Source: Undibacterium sp.
Lineage (GTDB): Bacteria > Pseudomonadota > Gammaproteobacteria > Burkholderiales > Burkholderiaceae_D
Direction of reading: 5' to 3'
Length of the DNA: 64,000 bases
NCBI GenBank assembly: GCA_030645915.1
Contig: JAUSNO010000016.1
Span: 1-64,000, forward strand
Shown piece after piece: positions 44,645 to 53,337 of this stretch; within the stretch, counting starts at the first letter, position 1, and each line of letters begins with the position of its first letter. A model generated the notes under the pieces. It saw nothing but the letters and a program-made list of their open reading frames with translations, was not told where the DNA came from and did not search any database. The translations under genes and the position numbers were made by a program.

Positions 44645-45649
44645 ATGAAACTCAAGTCCTTGCTATTCTCGTTATTGGCGGCGTCTGTCGTAAGTAGTGC
44701 AGCATTCGCCCAGACCCCTATTGTCATCAAATTTAGTCATGTCGTTTCCGTAGATACGCCTAAGGGCAAAGCGGCGGAACGCTTCAAGGAATTGGCTGAA
44801 AAAGCCACAAAAGGCCGCGTCAAGGTTGAGCTATATCCTAACAGCACCCTATACAAAGACAAAGAAGAGTTAGAGGCACTGCAATTGGGCGCGGTGCAGA
44901 TGCTTGCGCCATCGTTAGCGAAGTTTGGTCCTTTGGGCGTCAAAGAATTTGAAGTTTTTGATTTGCCGTATATTTTTCCCGGCAAAGATGTGCTTTCCAG
45001 CGTCACTGAAGGGCCGATTGGCAAAGGATTGTTGAAGAAACTAGAGCCAAAAGGAATCGTCGGCCTGGGCTTTTGGGACAACGGCTTTAAAGTCATGTCG
45101 TCGAACAAGCCAATTCATATGCCGGCAGATTTAAAGGGACAGAAACTGCGCATTCAATCATCCAAGGTGCTCGATGCGCAGATGCGTGCTTTAGGTGCAA
45201 ATCCGCAAGTGCTGGCATTCTCTGAAGTGTATCAAGCATTGCAAACAGGTGTAGTCGACGGTACAGAAAATCCGCCATCAAATTTGTATACACAGAAAAT
45301 GCATGAAGTGCAGAAACATGTCACGCTAACTAACCATGGTTACCTCGGTTACGCCGTGATTGTGAACAAAAAGTTTTGGGACGGCTTGCCAGCGGATATC
45401 CGCACTGAACTCGATGGCGCAATGAAGACCGCGACCAAATACGCCAATGCCATCGCTCAGCAAGAGAACGATAAAGCGCTGGAAGCAGTCACCAAATCCG
45501 GTAAGACTACCGTTTATGCTCTTAACGATAAAGAACGTGCCGAATGGCGTAAGGCTTTGCTGCCAGTGCAAAAAGAGATGGAAGGGCGCATCGGCAAAGA
45601 GTTGATTTCCAGCGTCAATAAAGAAGCCGCAGTACTCGGTTACAAATAA
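44645..45649 (+). CDS. dctP: TRAP transporter C4-dicarboxylate-binding protein DctP
   Basis: 334 aa with a CGGAG site. Signal peptide MKLKSLLFSLLAASVVSSAAFA, then a TRAP binding protein: KFSHVVSVDTPKGKAAERFKELAEKATKGRVKVELYPNSTLYKD, the substrate Arg region GQKLRIQSSKVLDAQMRALGANPQVLAFSEVYQALQTGVVDGTENP (contains GVVDGTENP), and HGYLGYAVIVNK. It binds succinate, fumarate or malate in the periplasm. A hairpin follows the stop. Confidence 0.95.
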   Translation: MKLKSLLFSLLAASVVSSAAFAQTPIVIKFSHVVSVDTPKGKAAERFKELAEKATKGRVKVELYPNSTLYKDKEELEALQLGAVQMLAPSLAKFGPLGVKEFEVFDLPYIFPGKDVLSSVTEGPIGKGLLKKLEPKGIVGLGFWDNGFKVMSSNKPIHMPADLKGQKLRIQSSKVLDAQMRALGANPQVLAFSEVYQALQTGVVDGTENPPSNLYTQKMHEVQKHVTLTNHGYLGYAVIVNKKFWDGLPADIRTELDGAMKTATKYANAIAQQENDKALEAVTKSGKTTVYALNDKERAEWRKALLPVQKEMEGRIGKELISSVNKEAAVLGYK

Positions 45650-45666
45650 TTAATTTTTCATGAACG

Positions 45667-45702
45667 ACAGCGCCCGCTTGCATGATTGCAGACGGGCGTT
45701 GT
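45667..45702 (+). promoter_or_regulatory. Intercistronic hairpin between dctP and dctQ
   Basis: ACAGCGCCCG (45667-45676) pairs with CGGGCGTTGT (45693-45702) with one G-U pair, around a 16-nt loop that contains a second small TGCA/TGCA pairing. There is no T run. It may stabilise the dctP messenger or partly terminate, giving more binding protein than membrane subunits. Confidence 0.65.
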
Positions 45703-45730
45703 TGTAAGCTGATAACGTTTAGGAGGCCGC

Positions 45731-46282
45731 ATGAAATTTCTTGATCATTTGGAAGAGTGGCTGATCGCCACCTTGATGGGCGCCGCGACCATCATTATTT
45801 TTGTCGCGGTACTGCATCGTTACTTGTCGGGTTTTGCTATCCCGGGAGTGCAAGATTTTCTGATTCAACTCAATACCAGCTGGGCGCAAGAGCTGACGAT
45901 TTATATGTTCGTCTGGATGGCCAAGTTTGGTGCAGCCTATGGCGTACGTACCGGCATTCACGTGGGTGTTGATGTACTGATTAACCAACTCAAGCCATCA
46001 CGCCGCAATCAATTCGTGATTCTGGGCTTGCTGGCCGGCGCTTTGTTTACCGGCGTTGTTGGCACCCTCGGGGCCAGTTTTGTGTGGGAGATCGGGCATA
46101 CCGACCAGACTTCTGCCGATCTTGAAATTCCGATGTGGTGGGTCTATCTGGCGGTTCCGCTGGGATCGTATCTGATGTGTTTTCGCTTCCTGCAAGTGAC
46201 CTGGACTTTTATCAAGACCGGTGAATTGCCCAAGCATGATCATGCGCACGTAGAAGGTCTGGAAGAAGAGGTGAAAGCATGA
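45731..46282 (+). CDS. dctQ: TRAP transporter small membrane subunit DctQ
   Basis: 183 aa, AGGAGG site. Four membrane segments (WLIATLMGAATIIIFVAVLHRY; LTIYMFVWMAKFGAAYGVRTGIHVGVDVLI; FVILGLLAGALFTGVVGTLG; VYLAVPLGSYLMCFRFLQV). The W.AKFG.A..VR...H...D motif is typical. The stop overlaps the dctM start by 4 nt. Confidence 0.94.
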   Translation: MKFLDHLEEWLIATLMGAATIIIFVAVLHRYLSGFAIPGVQDFLIQLNTSWAQELTIYMFVWMAKFGAAYGVRTGIHVGVDVLINQLKPSRRNQFVILGLLAGALFTGVVGTLGASFVWEIGHTDQTSADLEIPMWWVYLAVPLGSYLMCFRFLQVTWTFIKTGELPKHDHAHVEGLEEEVKA

Positions 46283-47559
46283 ACGCCGCCATTATTTTCG
46301 TTCTCTTGCTGGCGTTGATGTTGACCGGCATGCCGATTTCGATTTCGCTAGGCTTAACCGTCCTGACGTTTTTATTCACGATGACAACGGTGCCGATTGA
46401 ATCGGTTGCCTTGAAGTTGTTCACCGGGATTGAGAAGTTCGAGATCATGGCGATCCCTTTCTTTATTTTGGCGGGTAACTTTCTCACGCATGGCGGGGTG
46501 GCGAGGCGCATGATCAACTTTGCCACCTCTATGGTGGGTCATTGGCATGGCGGTCTGGCGCTGTCAGGCGTGATGGCGTGCGCCTTGTTTGCTGCAGTTT
46601 CCGGCTCCTCTCCTGCAACGGTAGTGGCGATCGGCTCCATCATCATGCCCGCGATGGTCAAGCAAGGCTATCCAAAAGGTTTCGGCGCTGGTGTAGTGAC
46701 CACCTCCGGCGCACTGGGCATTCTGATTCCGCCTTCGATTGTGATGGTGATGTTTTCCGTCTCCACCAATACCTCGGTCGGACAACTGTTCATGGCCGGC
46801 GTGATTCCTGGCTTAATGCTGGCGTTCTTATTAGGTTTGACGACATGGTATCTGGCGCGCAAACATAATTACCCGCGCATGCCCAAGGCCAGCTGGGCCG
46901 AACGTTTCGCGGCCTTCCGCAAGAGCGCCTGGGGTCTGTTGCTAATCGTGATCGTGATGGGTGGTATTTACTCCGGCATGTTCACGCCAACCGAAGCGGC
47001 AGCGGTCTCTGCCATGTATGCCTTTATCGTTGCGGTATTTGTGTATAAGGACATGACTTTAGCGAAAGTGCCCAAGGTCTTGCTCGATTCTGCGGCAATG
47101 TCGGCGATGCTTCTCTACATCATTACCAATGCTGTCTTATTTTCATTTCTGATGACAAGTGAGAATATTCCGCAAGCGATGGCTGGCTGGATCATGGATA
47201 AAGGTTTTGGCATGATCAGTTTCTTGCTGGTCGTGAATGTCTTGTTACTGTTGGCCGGCAATGTGATGGAACCATCGTCCATCGTTTTGATCATGGCACC
47301 TATCTTGTTCCCGGTAGCGATCAAGCTTGGAATTGACCCTGTTCATTTCGGTATTATCATGGTCGTCAATATGGAAGTCGGAATGTGTCATCCACCAGTG
47401 GGGCTTAACTTGTATGTCGCATCAGGTATTGCCAAAATGGGTATTACCGAATTAACGATTGCGGTTGCGCCGTGGCTGCTGACGATGGTCGGTTTCTTAT
47501 TGCTCATCACCTATGTACCGATTATCTCTACCTGGTTACCGCATTTAATCTATAAGTAA
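46279..47559 (+). CDS. dctM: TRAP transporter large permease DctM
   Basis: 426 aa, about 12 membrane segments. Family marks: MTGMPISISLGLTVL, AIPFFILAGNFLTHGGVARRMINFA, SGSSPATVVAIGSIIMPAM, GALGILIPPSIVMVMF, FTPTEAAAVSAMYA and HPPVGLNLYVASGIAKM. It transports C4-dicarboxylates with sodium or proton coupling. A stem CCCCGTTTAT/ATAAATGGGG (47572-47596) follows without a T run. Confidence 0.95.
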   Translation: MNAAIIFVLLLALMLTGMPISISLGLTVLTFLFTMTTVPIESVALKLFTGIEKFEIMAIPFFILAGNFLTHGGVARRMINFATSMVGHWHGGLALSGVMACALFAAVSGSSPATVVAIGSIIMPAMVKQGYPKGFGAGVVTTSGALGILIPPSIVMVMFSVSTNTSVGQLFMAGVIPGLMLAFLLGLTTWYLARKHNYPRMPKASWAERFAAFRKSAWGLLLIVIVMGGIYSGMFTPTEAAAVSAMYAFIVAVFVYKDMTLAKVPKVLLDSAAMSAMLLYIITNAVLFSFLMTSENIPQAMAGWIMDKGFGMISFLLVVNVLLLLAGNVMEPSSIVLIMAPILFPVAIKLGIDPVHFGIIMVVNMEVGMCHPPVGLNLYVASGIAKMGITELTIAVAPWLLTMVGFLLLITYVPIISTWLPHLIYK

Positions 47560-47714
47560 ATTCGGCGATTGCCCCGTTTATTGCGCATAAATGGGGTAGT
47601 CACGAATATTGCCGAATAGAAATTGGTGCATAAATTTTTGATTAGCACATTTTTGGTGCAAAATCGTATTTTATACATATATGCAACAAGCAATTTCTTA
47701 AGGATGTTTTAGGT

Positions 47715-47743
47715 TTGAATCCCAGTGATTTGCATGCTATATT
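47715..47743 (+). promoter_or_regulatory. Strong sigma70-type promoter before a candidate small RNA
   Basis: TTGAAT (47715-47720), a 17-nt spacer, and TATATT (47738-47743) with a TG extension one base before the -10 box. The start would be near 47750. No annotated gene begins within 200 bp. The 47560-47959 gap holds this promoter, the structured segment that follows and a terminator. Confidence 0.65.
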
Positions 47744-47750
47744 CTCGCCA

Positions 47751-47941
47751 GATTGAAATTTGCAGTGAAAAGAACGACACAGAATTTTGAGGGCGGTAGT
47801 GCAATAAAAAACGGTATTCATACCGAACACACTGGGGAGACGCGCGTTTTAATACAAGCTGAGTCTAATGAAAATGACGACTAAACAGCCAAAAACGCGA
47901 AAGATGTTTTGAGAGGCGCATCCGTGGATGCGCCTTTTTTC
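47751..47941 (+). ncRNA. Candidate structured small RNA (about 190 nt)
   Basis: Bounded by the promoter at 47715-47743 and a near-ideal terminator (AGGCGCATCC-GT-GGATGCGCCT, 47914-47935, then TTTTTT). Inside lie a perfect hairpin CGGTAT-TC-ATACCG (47812-47825) and an 8-bp stem CGCGTTTT (47843-47850) with AAAACGCG (47892-47899). The loop of that stem contains the start of a 14-codon ORF (47868-47912, MKMTTKQPKTRKMF) without a strong ribosome-binding site. It could be a regulatory RNA or a small-protein messenger. It does not look like 6S RNA, tmRNA or RNase P. Confidence 0.5.
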
Positions 47942-47959
47942 TTTGTCTGAGAGGGGCTT

Positions 47960-48481
47960 ATGTTGAGCAGTGAAACAGATCTGTTTTCCGCGATTATCTG
48001 CGCGCCATTTGGTTTTGTCGGTATTCGCACGGAAGCGGAAAATGTGAGCGAGCTGGTGTATCTCCCACCAAGATTTGCTGAAAAAGCACCGACCAGCAAG
48101 TTGGCAGAAAAAGCAGCGAAACAAATCGACAGGTACATCACCCAACCAGATTTTTGTTTTAATCTCCCGCTCAAAAAAGTGGGCACTGATTTTCAGCAAC
48201 GGGTATGGAACGCCATTTCTTCGATACCCCGCGGTGAAGTGCGTACCTATGGGCAGATTGCCAAACACATCAAATCAGCTCCCCGCGCTGTCGGCCAGGC
48301 ATGTGGTGCGAACTGGTATCCACTCGTTATTCCATGTCATAGAGTCACTGCCGCAGGCGGGTTAGGGGGCTTTGCTCATCATGATGATGAAACCGGCTTT
48401 TACGTAGGTATCAAACGCTGGCTACTTACCCATGAAAATGTGCCGGGTTACACGCAAGAAGCACTGTGGAATCCCAAGTGA
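47960..48481 (+). CDS. ogt: Methylated-DNA--protein-cysteine methyltransferase Ogt
   Basis: 173 aa. It repairs O6-methylguanine by suicide transfer to its own cysteine. DFQQRVWNAISSIPRGEVRTYGQIAKHI, the helix-turn-helix Arg finger region SAPRAVGQACGANWYPLVIPCHRVTAAGG with the acceptor Cys in PCHRV, and YVGIKRWLLTHE are intact. An N-terminal ribonuclease-like domain precedes them. It has a GAGAGGGG site 19 bp after the small-RNA terminator. The stop lies inside the xerD start region. Confidence 0.95.
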   Translation: MLSSETDLFSAIICAPFGFVGIRTEAENVSELVYLPPRFAEKAPTSKLAEKAAKQIDRYITQPDFCFNLPLKKVGTDFQQRVWNAISSIPRGEVRTYGQIAKHIKSAPRAVGQACGANWYPLVIPCHRVTAAGGLGGFAHHDDETGFYVGIKRWLLTHENVPGYTQEALWNPK

Positions 48482-49401
48482 AATCCGACAGCGTCGTATC
48501 TGAATTGCCCGCTCAGGTGCAGGCACAAATCGACCAGTTCTGCGACACCTTATGGCTGGAAGATGGTTTGGCGAAAAATTCGCTGGAAGCGTATCGGCGC
48601 GATATGCGCCTGTTTGCAGAATGGCTGCATGCCTCGACTCAAAAACATTTGCTTGAAGTGACTGAGTTGGATATTTTTGCTTACGTGGCACAAAAACACA
48701 ACGAATCAAAAGCCACCTCTGCCAACCGGCGCATGACCGTACTCAAGCGCTACTATCAGATGGCTTTCAGGCAGAATCAAATCAGCATTAACCCCTGCAC
48801 CAAACTCAAATCCGCAAAACAGGCAAACCGCCTGCCAAAGACCTTAAGTGAAAATCAGGTGGAGCAATTGCTGCAAGCGCCGGATGACAATACGCCATTG
48901 GGATTGCGTGACCGCACCATGCTCGAACTGCTCTATGCCTGCGGTTTGCGCGTGACCGAACTGGTATCCTTGCGCTCACTGGACATGAGCCTCAATGATG
49001 GCGTGCTGCGCGTCACAGGCAAAGGGAATAAAACACGGTTAGTGCCATTCGGTGAAGTCGCCAGACTCTGGCTAGAACGTTACCTGCGCGAAGCCAGGGC
49101 GAGCATTTTAGCCGGGCAGGTGGATGACGCCTTGTTCGTCACGGCAAGAGGCGGCGCGATGACAAGGCAAATGTTCTGGATACTCGTTAAAAAATATGCA
49201 TCTCAGGCGCAGATCACCTCACCCTTGTCGCCGCATACGTTAAGACACGCTTTCGCCACGCATTTACTCAATCACGGTGCCGATTTGCGCGTAGTGCAAC
49301 TTCTGCTCGGGCACGCGGATATATCAACCACGCAAATCTACACCCACGTAGCCAGAGAGCGCCTGAAACAGCTGCATGCCTTGCATCATCCGCGTGGGTG
49401 A
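48466..49401 (+). CDS. xerD: Tyrosine recombinase XerD
   Basis: 311 aa from a GTG at 48466 (a second GTG at 48478 is equally possible; both overlap ogt). SAM-like N-terminal domain (QIDQFCDTLWLEDGLAKNSLEAYRRDMRLF), then the catalytic domain with R in GLRVTELVSLR, Lys in GKGNKTRLVP, HxxR in LSPHTLRHAFATHLLNHGADLRVVQLLLGHADISTTQIYTHV including the final Tyr. It resolves chromosome dimers at dif with XerC. Confidence 0.95.
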   Translation: MESQVKSDSVVSELPAQVQAQIDQFCDTLWLEDGLAKNSLEAYRRDMRLFAEWLHASTQKHLLEVTELDIFAYVAQKHNESKATSANRRMTVLKRYYQMAFRQNQISINPCTKLKSAKQANRLPKTLSENQVEQLLQAPDDNTPLGLRDRTMLELLYACGLRVTELVSLRSLDMSLNDGVLRVTGKGNKTRLVPFGEVARLWLERYLREARASILAGQVDDALFVTARGGAMTRQMFWILVKKYASQAQITSPLSPHTLRHAFATHLLNHGADLRVVQLLLGHADISTTQIYTHVARERLKQLHALHHPRG

Positions 49402-49439
49402 AAGCCAATCTATTGATCTGAGGAAATGAAGGAGGCATT

Positions 49440-49931
49440 TTGGCCAAAAAAGAACACATATCCGAAACCCCAGCAACGCAGTTTTTGCGCAGGCAGGGGG
49501 CATTGTTTACCGAGCATCCTTATACCTATGAAGAGCATGGTGGCACTTCGGTATCTGCGCGTGAGCTGGGGGTGGATGAGCACCAGGTTGTCAAAACTTT
49601 AGTGATGCAGGATGAGTCGGCCAAGCCATTGATCGTTTTAATGCATGGTGATTGCAAGGTGTCGACAAAGAATCTGGCGCGGCAAATTGGCTGTAAATCG
49701 GTTGAGCCTTGCAAGCCTGAGGTGGCGCAGCGGCATTCCGGTTTTATGGTCGGCGGCACTTCGCCTTTCGGGACAAAAAAAGTGATGCCAGTCTATGTTG
49801 AACAGGGTATTCTGCTGCTTCCCAAAATTTATATTAATGGCGGGCGGCGCGGTTATCTGGTCGGGATCGTTCCTGATTTGCTGGCGACTTTGCTGAAAGC
49901 GAAAGCAGTTAACTGCGCGCTCGATGATTAG
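49440..49931 (+). CDS. ybaK: Cys-tRNA(Pro)/Cys-tRNA(Cys) deacylase YbaK
   Basis: 163 aa with a TTG start at 49440, supported by a strong AAGGAGG site 5 nt upstream and the expected N-terminus. It hydrolyses mischarged Cys-tRNA(Pro). Family marks: TPATQFLRRQG-like start, PYTYEEHGGTSVSARELGVDEHQVVKTLVM, LMHGDCKVSTKNLARQIGCKSVEPC, and HSGFMVGGTSPFGTKKVMPVYVE. Confidence 0.93.
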   Translation: MAKKEHISETPATQFLRRQGALFTEHPYTYEEHGGTSVSARELGVDEHQVVKTLVMQDESAKPLIVLMHGDCKVSTKNLARQIGCKSVEPCKPEVAQRHSGFMVGGTSPFGTKKVMPVYVEQGILLLPKIYINGGRRGYLVGIVPDLLATLLKAKAVNCALDD

Positions 49932-50065
49932 TGTTATAAGAGGGAGTATGTGCAAAAAATGACCAATTGCGTATGTATCTGGTGCGGTTTTTAAAATACT
50001 CCCTGTAAGTATCTAGTTAATATAGATGTTGTTAGTCAACAATGAATTAAATCGGAAATGACAAT

Positions 50066-50671
50066 ATGAATACTTTGCTTGCGGTCTTGGCCGCTTATTT
50101 AATTGGCTCAATCTCTTTTGCGGTGGTGGTGAGTTACGCATTTGGTTTATCTGATCCGCGCACTTATGGATCAAAGAACCCTGGCGCTACCAATGTCCTT
50201 CGCAGCGGCAACAAGGCAGCGGCGATTTTGACCTTGATTGGCGATGGTTTCAAGGGCTGGCTGGCGGTGTGGTTGACGATACGTTTCGGTTTTGAATATG
50301 GACTTGGCGAAACTGCGGTAGCGTTGGTGATCCTGGCTGTTTTCATCGGTCATTTGTGGCCGGTGTTTTTTAAATTTGTGGGGGGCAAAGGTGTTGCAAC
50401 AGCGCTTGGGGTTTTGCTAGGCATTAATCCCTGGTTGGGCCTGGCAACTCTGGTGACCTGGGTAGTGGTGGCGTATGCTTTCCGTTATTCTTCTTTGGCG
50501 GCACTGGTCGCTTCGATCTTTGCACCGTTTTACTACGGACTTTTGTTTGGCCCTGATCCAAAGTTATTGGCCATCTTCGTCATGAGTGGTTTGCTGGTGT
50601 ATCGCCATGGCCAGAACATTGGCAATTTGATGCAAGGTAAGGAGAGTAAATTGGGTAGTAAAAAGAAATAA
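50066..50671 (+). CDS. plsY: Acyl-phosphate glycerol-3-phosphate acyltransferase PlsY
   Basis: 201 aa, five membrane segments. It acylates glycerol 3-phosphate in phospholipid synthesis. Motif 1 [40 protein letters not shown], motif 2 [27 protein letters not shown], and motif 3 region near [19 protein letters not shown] are present. It sits in front of tsaD, as is common in proteobacteria. Confidence 0.96.
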   Translation: MNTLLAVLAAYLIGSISFAVVVSYAFGLSDPRTYGSKNPGATNVLRSGNKAAAILTLIGDGFKGWLAVWLTIRFGFEYGLGETAVALVILAVFIGHLWPVFFKFVGGKGVATALGVLLGINPWLGLATLVTWVVVAYAFRYSSLAALVASIFAPFYYGLLFGPDPKLLAIFVMSGLLVYRHGQNIGNLMQGKESKLGSKKK

Positions 50672-50748
50672 TTTTCCTTGTGGAACTGATATTTCCGACC
50701 TAGGATGAAATTATTCAAAGTCTAATTCTTAGAAAGAGGAGATTCACC

Positions 50749-51210
50749 ATGCTCACAAAAATCCAGCGTTTTATAGCGCTTTTACTTTCTGTGTTTTGTT
50801 TTCTGGCATTGCCGGCTATGGCTGACGAGCGTGGTACCGCCAAAGAGGCGTTGGCCATGGTACAAAAAACGATAGTGGCAATGAAGAAGAACGGGATAGA
50901 AGCTACCATCGCCGAAATCAATAAGCGCGATGGCCAGTATAAGGACAGGGACTTATATGTGGTGGTCTATAGTATTGAGGGTAAAAATCTGGCGCATATC
51001 AATCCTAGAATGGTCGGCAAGGACATGATCGAATTGAAGGATGGCGATGGAAAATACTTCATCAAGGAACGCGTAGAAATGGCCAAAACCAAGGGCAGTG
51101 GCTGGCAGGACTATAAGTTCGTCAATCCGGAATCAAAACAAATAGAGCCAAAATCCATGTACATAGAAAAGTATGAGAATGTGATCGTGGCCTGCGGTAT
51201 CTATAAGTAA
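50749..51210 (+). CDS. Periplasmic single-cache-domain protein
   Basis: 153 aa with a GAGGAGA site. Signal peptide MLTKIQRFIALLLSVFCFLALPAMA, then one sCache_2-like sensor fold: TAKEALAMVQKTIVAMKKNGIEATIAEINKRDGQYKDRDLYVVVYSIEGKNLAHINPRMVGKDMIELKD. There is no transmembrane helix or output domain, so it is a free periplasmic binding or redox-linked protein rather than a receptor. Ligand unknown. Confidence 0.85.
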   Translation: MLTKIQRFIALLLSVFCFLALPAMADERGTAKEALAMVQKTIVAMKKNGIEATIAEINKRDGQYKDRDLYVVVYSIEGKNLAHINPRMVGKDMIELKDGDGKYFIKERVEMAKTKGSGWQDYKFVNPESKQIEPKSMYIEKYENVIVACGIYK

Positions 51211-51214
51211 TAAA

Positions 51215-52243
51215 TCAGGCCGGCGCTAGTTCTTGCAGTGGCCAACGCGGCCGCACATTAAAGCCATAATCGCGGGTGGCCAGCGCCGGGTTATTCTTCA
51301 GGCGCATGGCACCGGCAAAGGCAATCATCGCGCCGTTGTCGGTGCAAAACTCCAGTTCCGGGTAATACACCTGAAAGCGCCGCTTGATTGCTGCAGCGTT
51401 GAGCGCAGCGCGTAGCTGTTGATTGGCGCCGACGCCGCCTGCAATCACCAGTCGCTTGAGGCCGGTTTGCTTCAATGCGGTAAGCGATTTGGCCACCAGT
51501 ACATCGACCAGCGCATCGACAAAGCCGCGTGCGATATTCGCTTTATCCTGCTCGCAGATATTCGCCGGATGATTTTTTACCACCGTCAGCACGGCGGTTT
51601 TTAAGCCGGAAAAACTGAAATTCAAATCCTTGGAATGCAGCATCGGGCGCGGCAATTTATACGCAGCCGGATCACCAAATTCTGCCATGCGCGATATCGC
51701 CGGTCCGCCTGGGTAAGACAGGCCCAGCAATTTGGCGGATTTGTCGAAAGCTTCGCCGGCTGCATCGTCAAGCGTCTCGCCCAACAGCTGATAACGGCCA
51801 ACGCCGTCAACCCGCATCAATTGCGTGTGTCCGCCCGAGACCAATAAAGCGATGAAGGGGAATTCCGGTGGCTTGCTGGCCAAGAGTGGCGAGAGCAAAT
51901 GCCCTTCAAGGTGGTGGATGCCGATCACCGGTTTGTCTAGCGCCAGTGCCAGGCCGCAGGCGACAGATGCGCCGACCAGCAAGGCGCCTGCCAGGCCCGG
52001 TCCCTGGGTATAGGCGATGGCATCGATCTGGTGTTTGTCGAGTTTTGCAGAGTGCAGGACTTCCGTCAGCAGGGGCAGCGCACGGCGGATATGGTCGCGT
52101 GATGCCAGCTCAGGCACCACGCCGCCGTATTCCTGATGCATGGCAATTTGCGAATGCAGCGCATGCGATAACAAGCCATGCTCGGTGTCGTACAGTGCCA
52201 GACCGGTTTCGTCGCAGGAAGACTCAATGCCTAAAACTATCAT
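51215..52243 (-). CDS. tsaD: tRNA N6-adenosine threonylcarbamoyltransferase TsaD
   Basis: 342 aa. It transfers threonylcarbamoyl to A37 of ANN-decoding tRNAs, with TsaB and TsaE (39215). [36 protein letters not shown] (metal His pair), [57 protein letters not shown] and [12 protein letters not shown] are complete. It converges with the cache-domain gene 4 bp away. Confidence 0.97.
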   Translation of the reverse strand: MIVLGIESSCDETGLALYDTEHGLLSHALHSQIAMHQEYGGVVPELASRDHIRRALPLLTEVLHSAKLDKHQIDAIAYTQGPGLAGALLVGASVACGLALALDKPVIGIHHLEGHLLSPLLASKPPEFPFIALLVSGGHTQLMRVDGVGRYQLLGETLDDAAGEAFDKSAKLLGLSYPGGPAISRMAEFGDPAAYKLPRPMLHSKDLNFSFSGLKTAVLTVVKNHPANICEQDKANIARGFVDALVDVLVAKSLTALKQTGLKRLVIAGGVGANQQLRAALNAAAIKRRFQVYYPELEFCTDNGAMIAFAGAMRLKNNPALATRDYGFNVRPRWPLQELAPA

Positions 52244-52432
52244 TACAGTTATTTTCTTGTTAATTTATTTGAAAGCGACAATGTCAATGCCATTTGTCAT
52301 GCACGCAAGTGGTGGTGCGAATATTGCTAGTTGAATCTATATCAGCGTCAACAATATCGAGATTATAGGTCTTAAGCACCTATTCAGCAGCCAAATGAGC
52401 GGCAAATTTAACATTTACTACCGGATCAACAC

Positions 52433-53065
52433 ATGAAACCACCCAGCTTAAGAATCGTGGTCGTCAATACCGTGATCGCGCGCGAGAACGAGCAGGAAGA
52501 GCACGCCCAGGCGCAGCTGGCGCGCTCGCGTGCCTTGCGCATAGGCTTGCTGCAGGCGGGTTACAACATCATTGCGGTGCTGCCCGGCGATCTGTACATG
52601 ACCGAGCGCATCGCCCAATTGCAGCCCGACATGATCATCATCGATGCCGAATCGGATTCGCGCGATGTGCTCGAACACATGGTGCTGGCCACGCGTGACG
52701 CGCCGCGCCCTATCGTGCTGTTCACTGAAGATGGTGATCAGACCAATATGGCGGCTGCGATGGAGGCGGGCGTTTCCGCCTATGTGGTGGCGGGTTTGCA
52801 GACCGAGCGCATCAAGCCGGTACTGGATGTGGCAATGGCGCGCTTTAACGCAGACCAGAAGCTGCGCCATGAATTATCTGACACCAAGGCCAAGCTGGCC
52901 GAGCGCAAGACCATAGAGCGCGCCAAGGGTTTGCTGATGGAGCGCCATCATTTGTCAGAGAACGATGCCTATCAAAAACTGCGCAAGCAGGCGATGGAAA
53001 AGAATTTGAAACTGGCCGATCTGGCGCAACGGGTGTTGGATGTGGCGGATTTGCTGGGGAGTTAA
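52433..53065 (+). CDS. nasT: ANTAR-domain antitermination regulator NasT
   Basis: 210 aa. Receiver-like N-terminal domain (LRIVVVNTVIARENEQEEHA; MIIIDAESDSRDVLEHM) and a C-terminal ANTAR RNA-binding helix bundle (KTIERAKGLLMERHHLSENDAYQKLRKQAMEKNLKLADLAQRVLD). ANTAR proteins bind paired hexaloop hairpins and prevent terminator formation; such a target lies 134 bp downstream. In other bacteria the nitrate sensor NasS holds NasT inactive, but no cytoplasmic nasS is adjacent. The neighbouring NrtA-like protein carries an export signal. Confidence 0.93.
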   Translation: MKPPSLRIVVVNTVIARENEQEEHAQAQLARSRALRIGLLQAGYNIIAVLPGDLYMTERIAQLQPDMIIIDAESDSRDVLEHMVLATRDAPRPIVLFTEDGDQTNMAAAMEAGVSAYVVAGLQTERIKPVLDVAMARFNADQKLRHELSDTKAKLAERKTIERAKGLLMERHHLSENDAYQKLRKQAMEKNLKLADLAQRVLDVADLLGS

Positions 53066-53085
53066 CGAGAGCCGGGCAAAATTGG

Positions 53086-53102
53086 TGCAATGCGTCATTG
53101 CA
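53086..53102. promoter_or_regulatory. Putative NtrC site upstream of the nrtA promoter
   Basis: TGCAAT-GCGTC-ATTGCA is a perfect 6+6 palindrome with 5-nt spacing, the geometry of NtrC sites (TGCACC-N5-GGTGCA) with conserved TGCA ends. It is centred about 100 bp upstream of the predicted sigma54 start, a normal enhancer distance. Confidence 0.5.
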
Positions 53103-53168
53103 GTGCGAATTTTTGGGCTGTGGCGGTGAATTGATGATGGGTTTTTATATTCTTTAAGCTGAAAATAG

Positions 53169-53185
53169 TTGGCACGGCAATTGCT
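53169..53185 (+). promoter_or_regulatory. Sigma54 promoter of the nrtA leader
   Basis: TTGGCACGGCAATTGCT fits the consensus YTGGCACGNNNNTTGCW at every specified base. GG (53171-53172) and GC (53183-53184) are 12 nt apart. The start is expected near 53196, only a few bases before the first ANTAR hairpin. Confidence 0.85.
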
Positions 53186-53198
53186 AGTACGTAGGTAA

Positions 53199-53302
53199 GC
53201 GCCAAAGCTGGCGCAAAGGTGAATACGGCTAACGGCGGTCTATTCCCAAGACAAAGGTGTCTTCCCATATTGATTATTCAGTATGGCAAGGCGCCTTTTT
53301 TT
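53199..53302 (+). promoter_or_regulatory. ANTAR-responsive two-hairpin leader with overlapping terminator
   Basis: P1 is GCGCC-[AAAGCT]-GGCGC (53199-53214). P2 is AAGAC-[AAAGGT]-GTCTT (53248-53263). Both are 5-bp stems with hexaloops that have A at position 1 and G at position 4, the ANTAR recognition rule. The segment AAAGGTGTCTT (53253-53263) can instead pair with AAGGCGCCTTT (53288-53298), enclosing an inner CCATA/TATGG hairpin and followed by a T run to 53302. P2 and the terminator are therefore mutually exclusive. NasT binding should stabilise P2 and let polymerase read into nrtA. Confidence 0.85.
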
Positions 53303-53337
53303 ATTTCTGAAATTTCTTATTACGCTGGAGTGCAGAC

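Noticed and set aside
47642-47830. 62-codon minus-strand frame
   Set aside because: Overlaps the promoter and structured RNA segment, Cys/Phe-rich with no domain or start signal.
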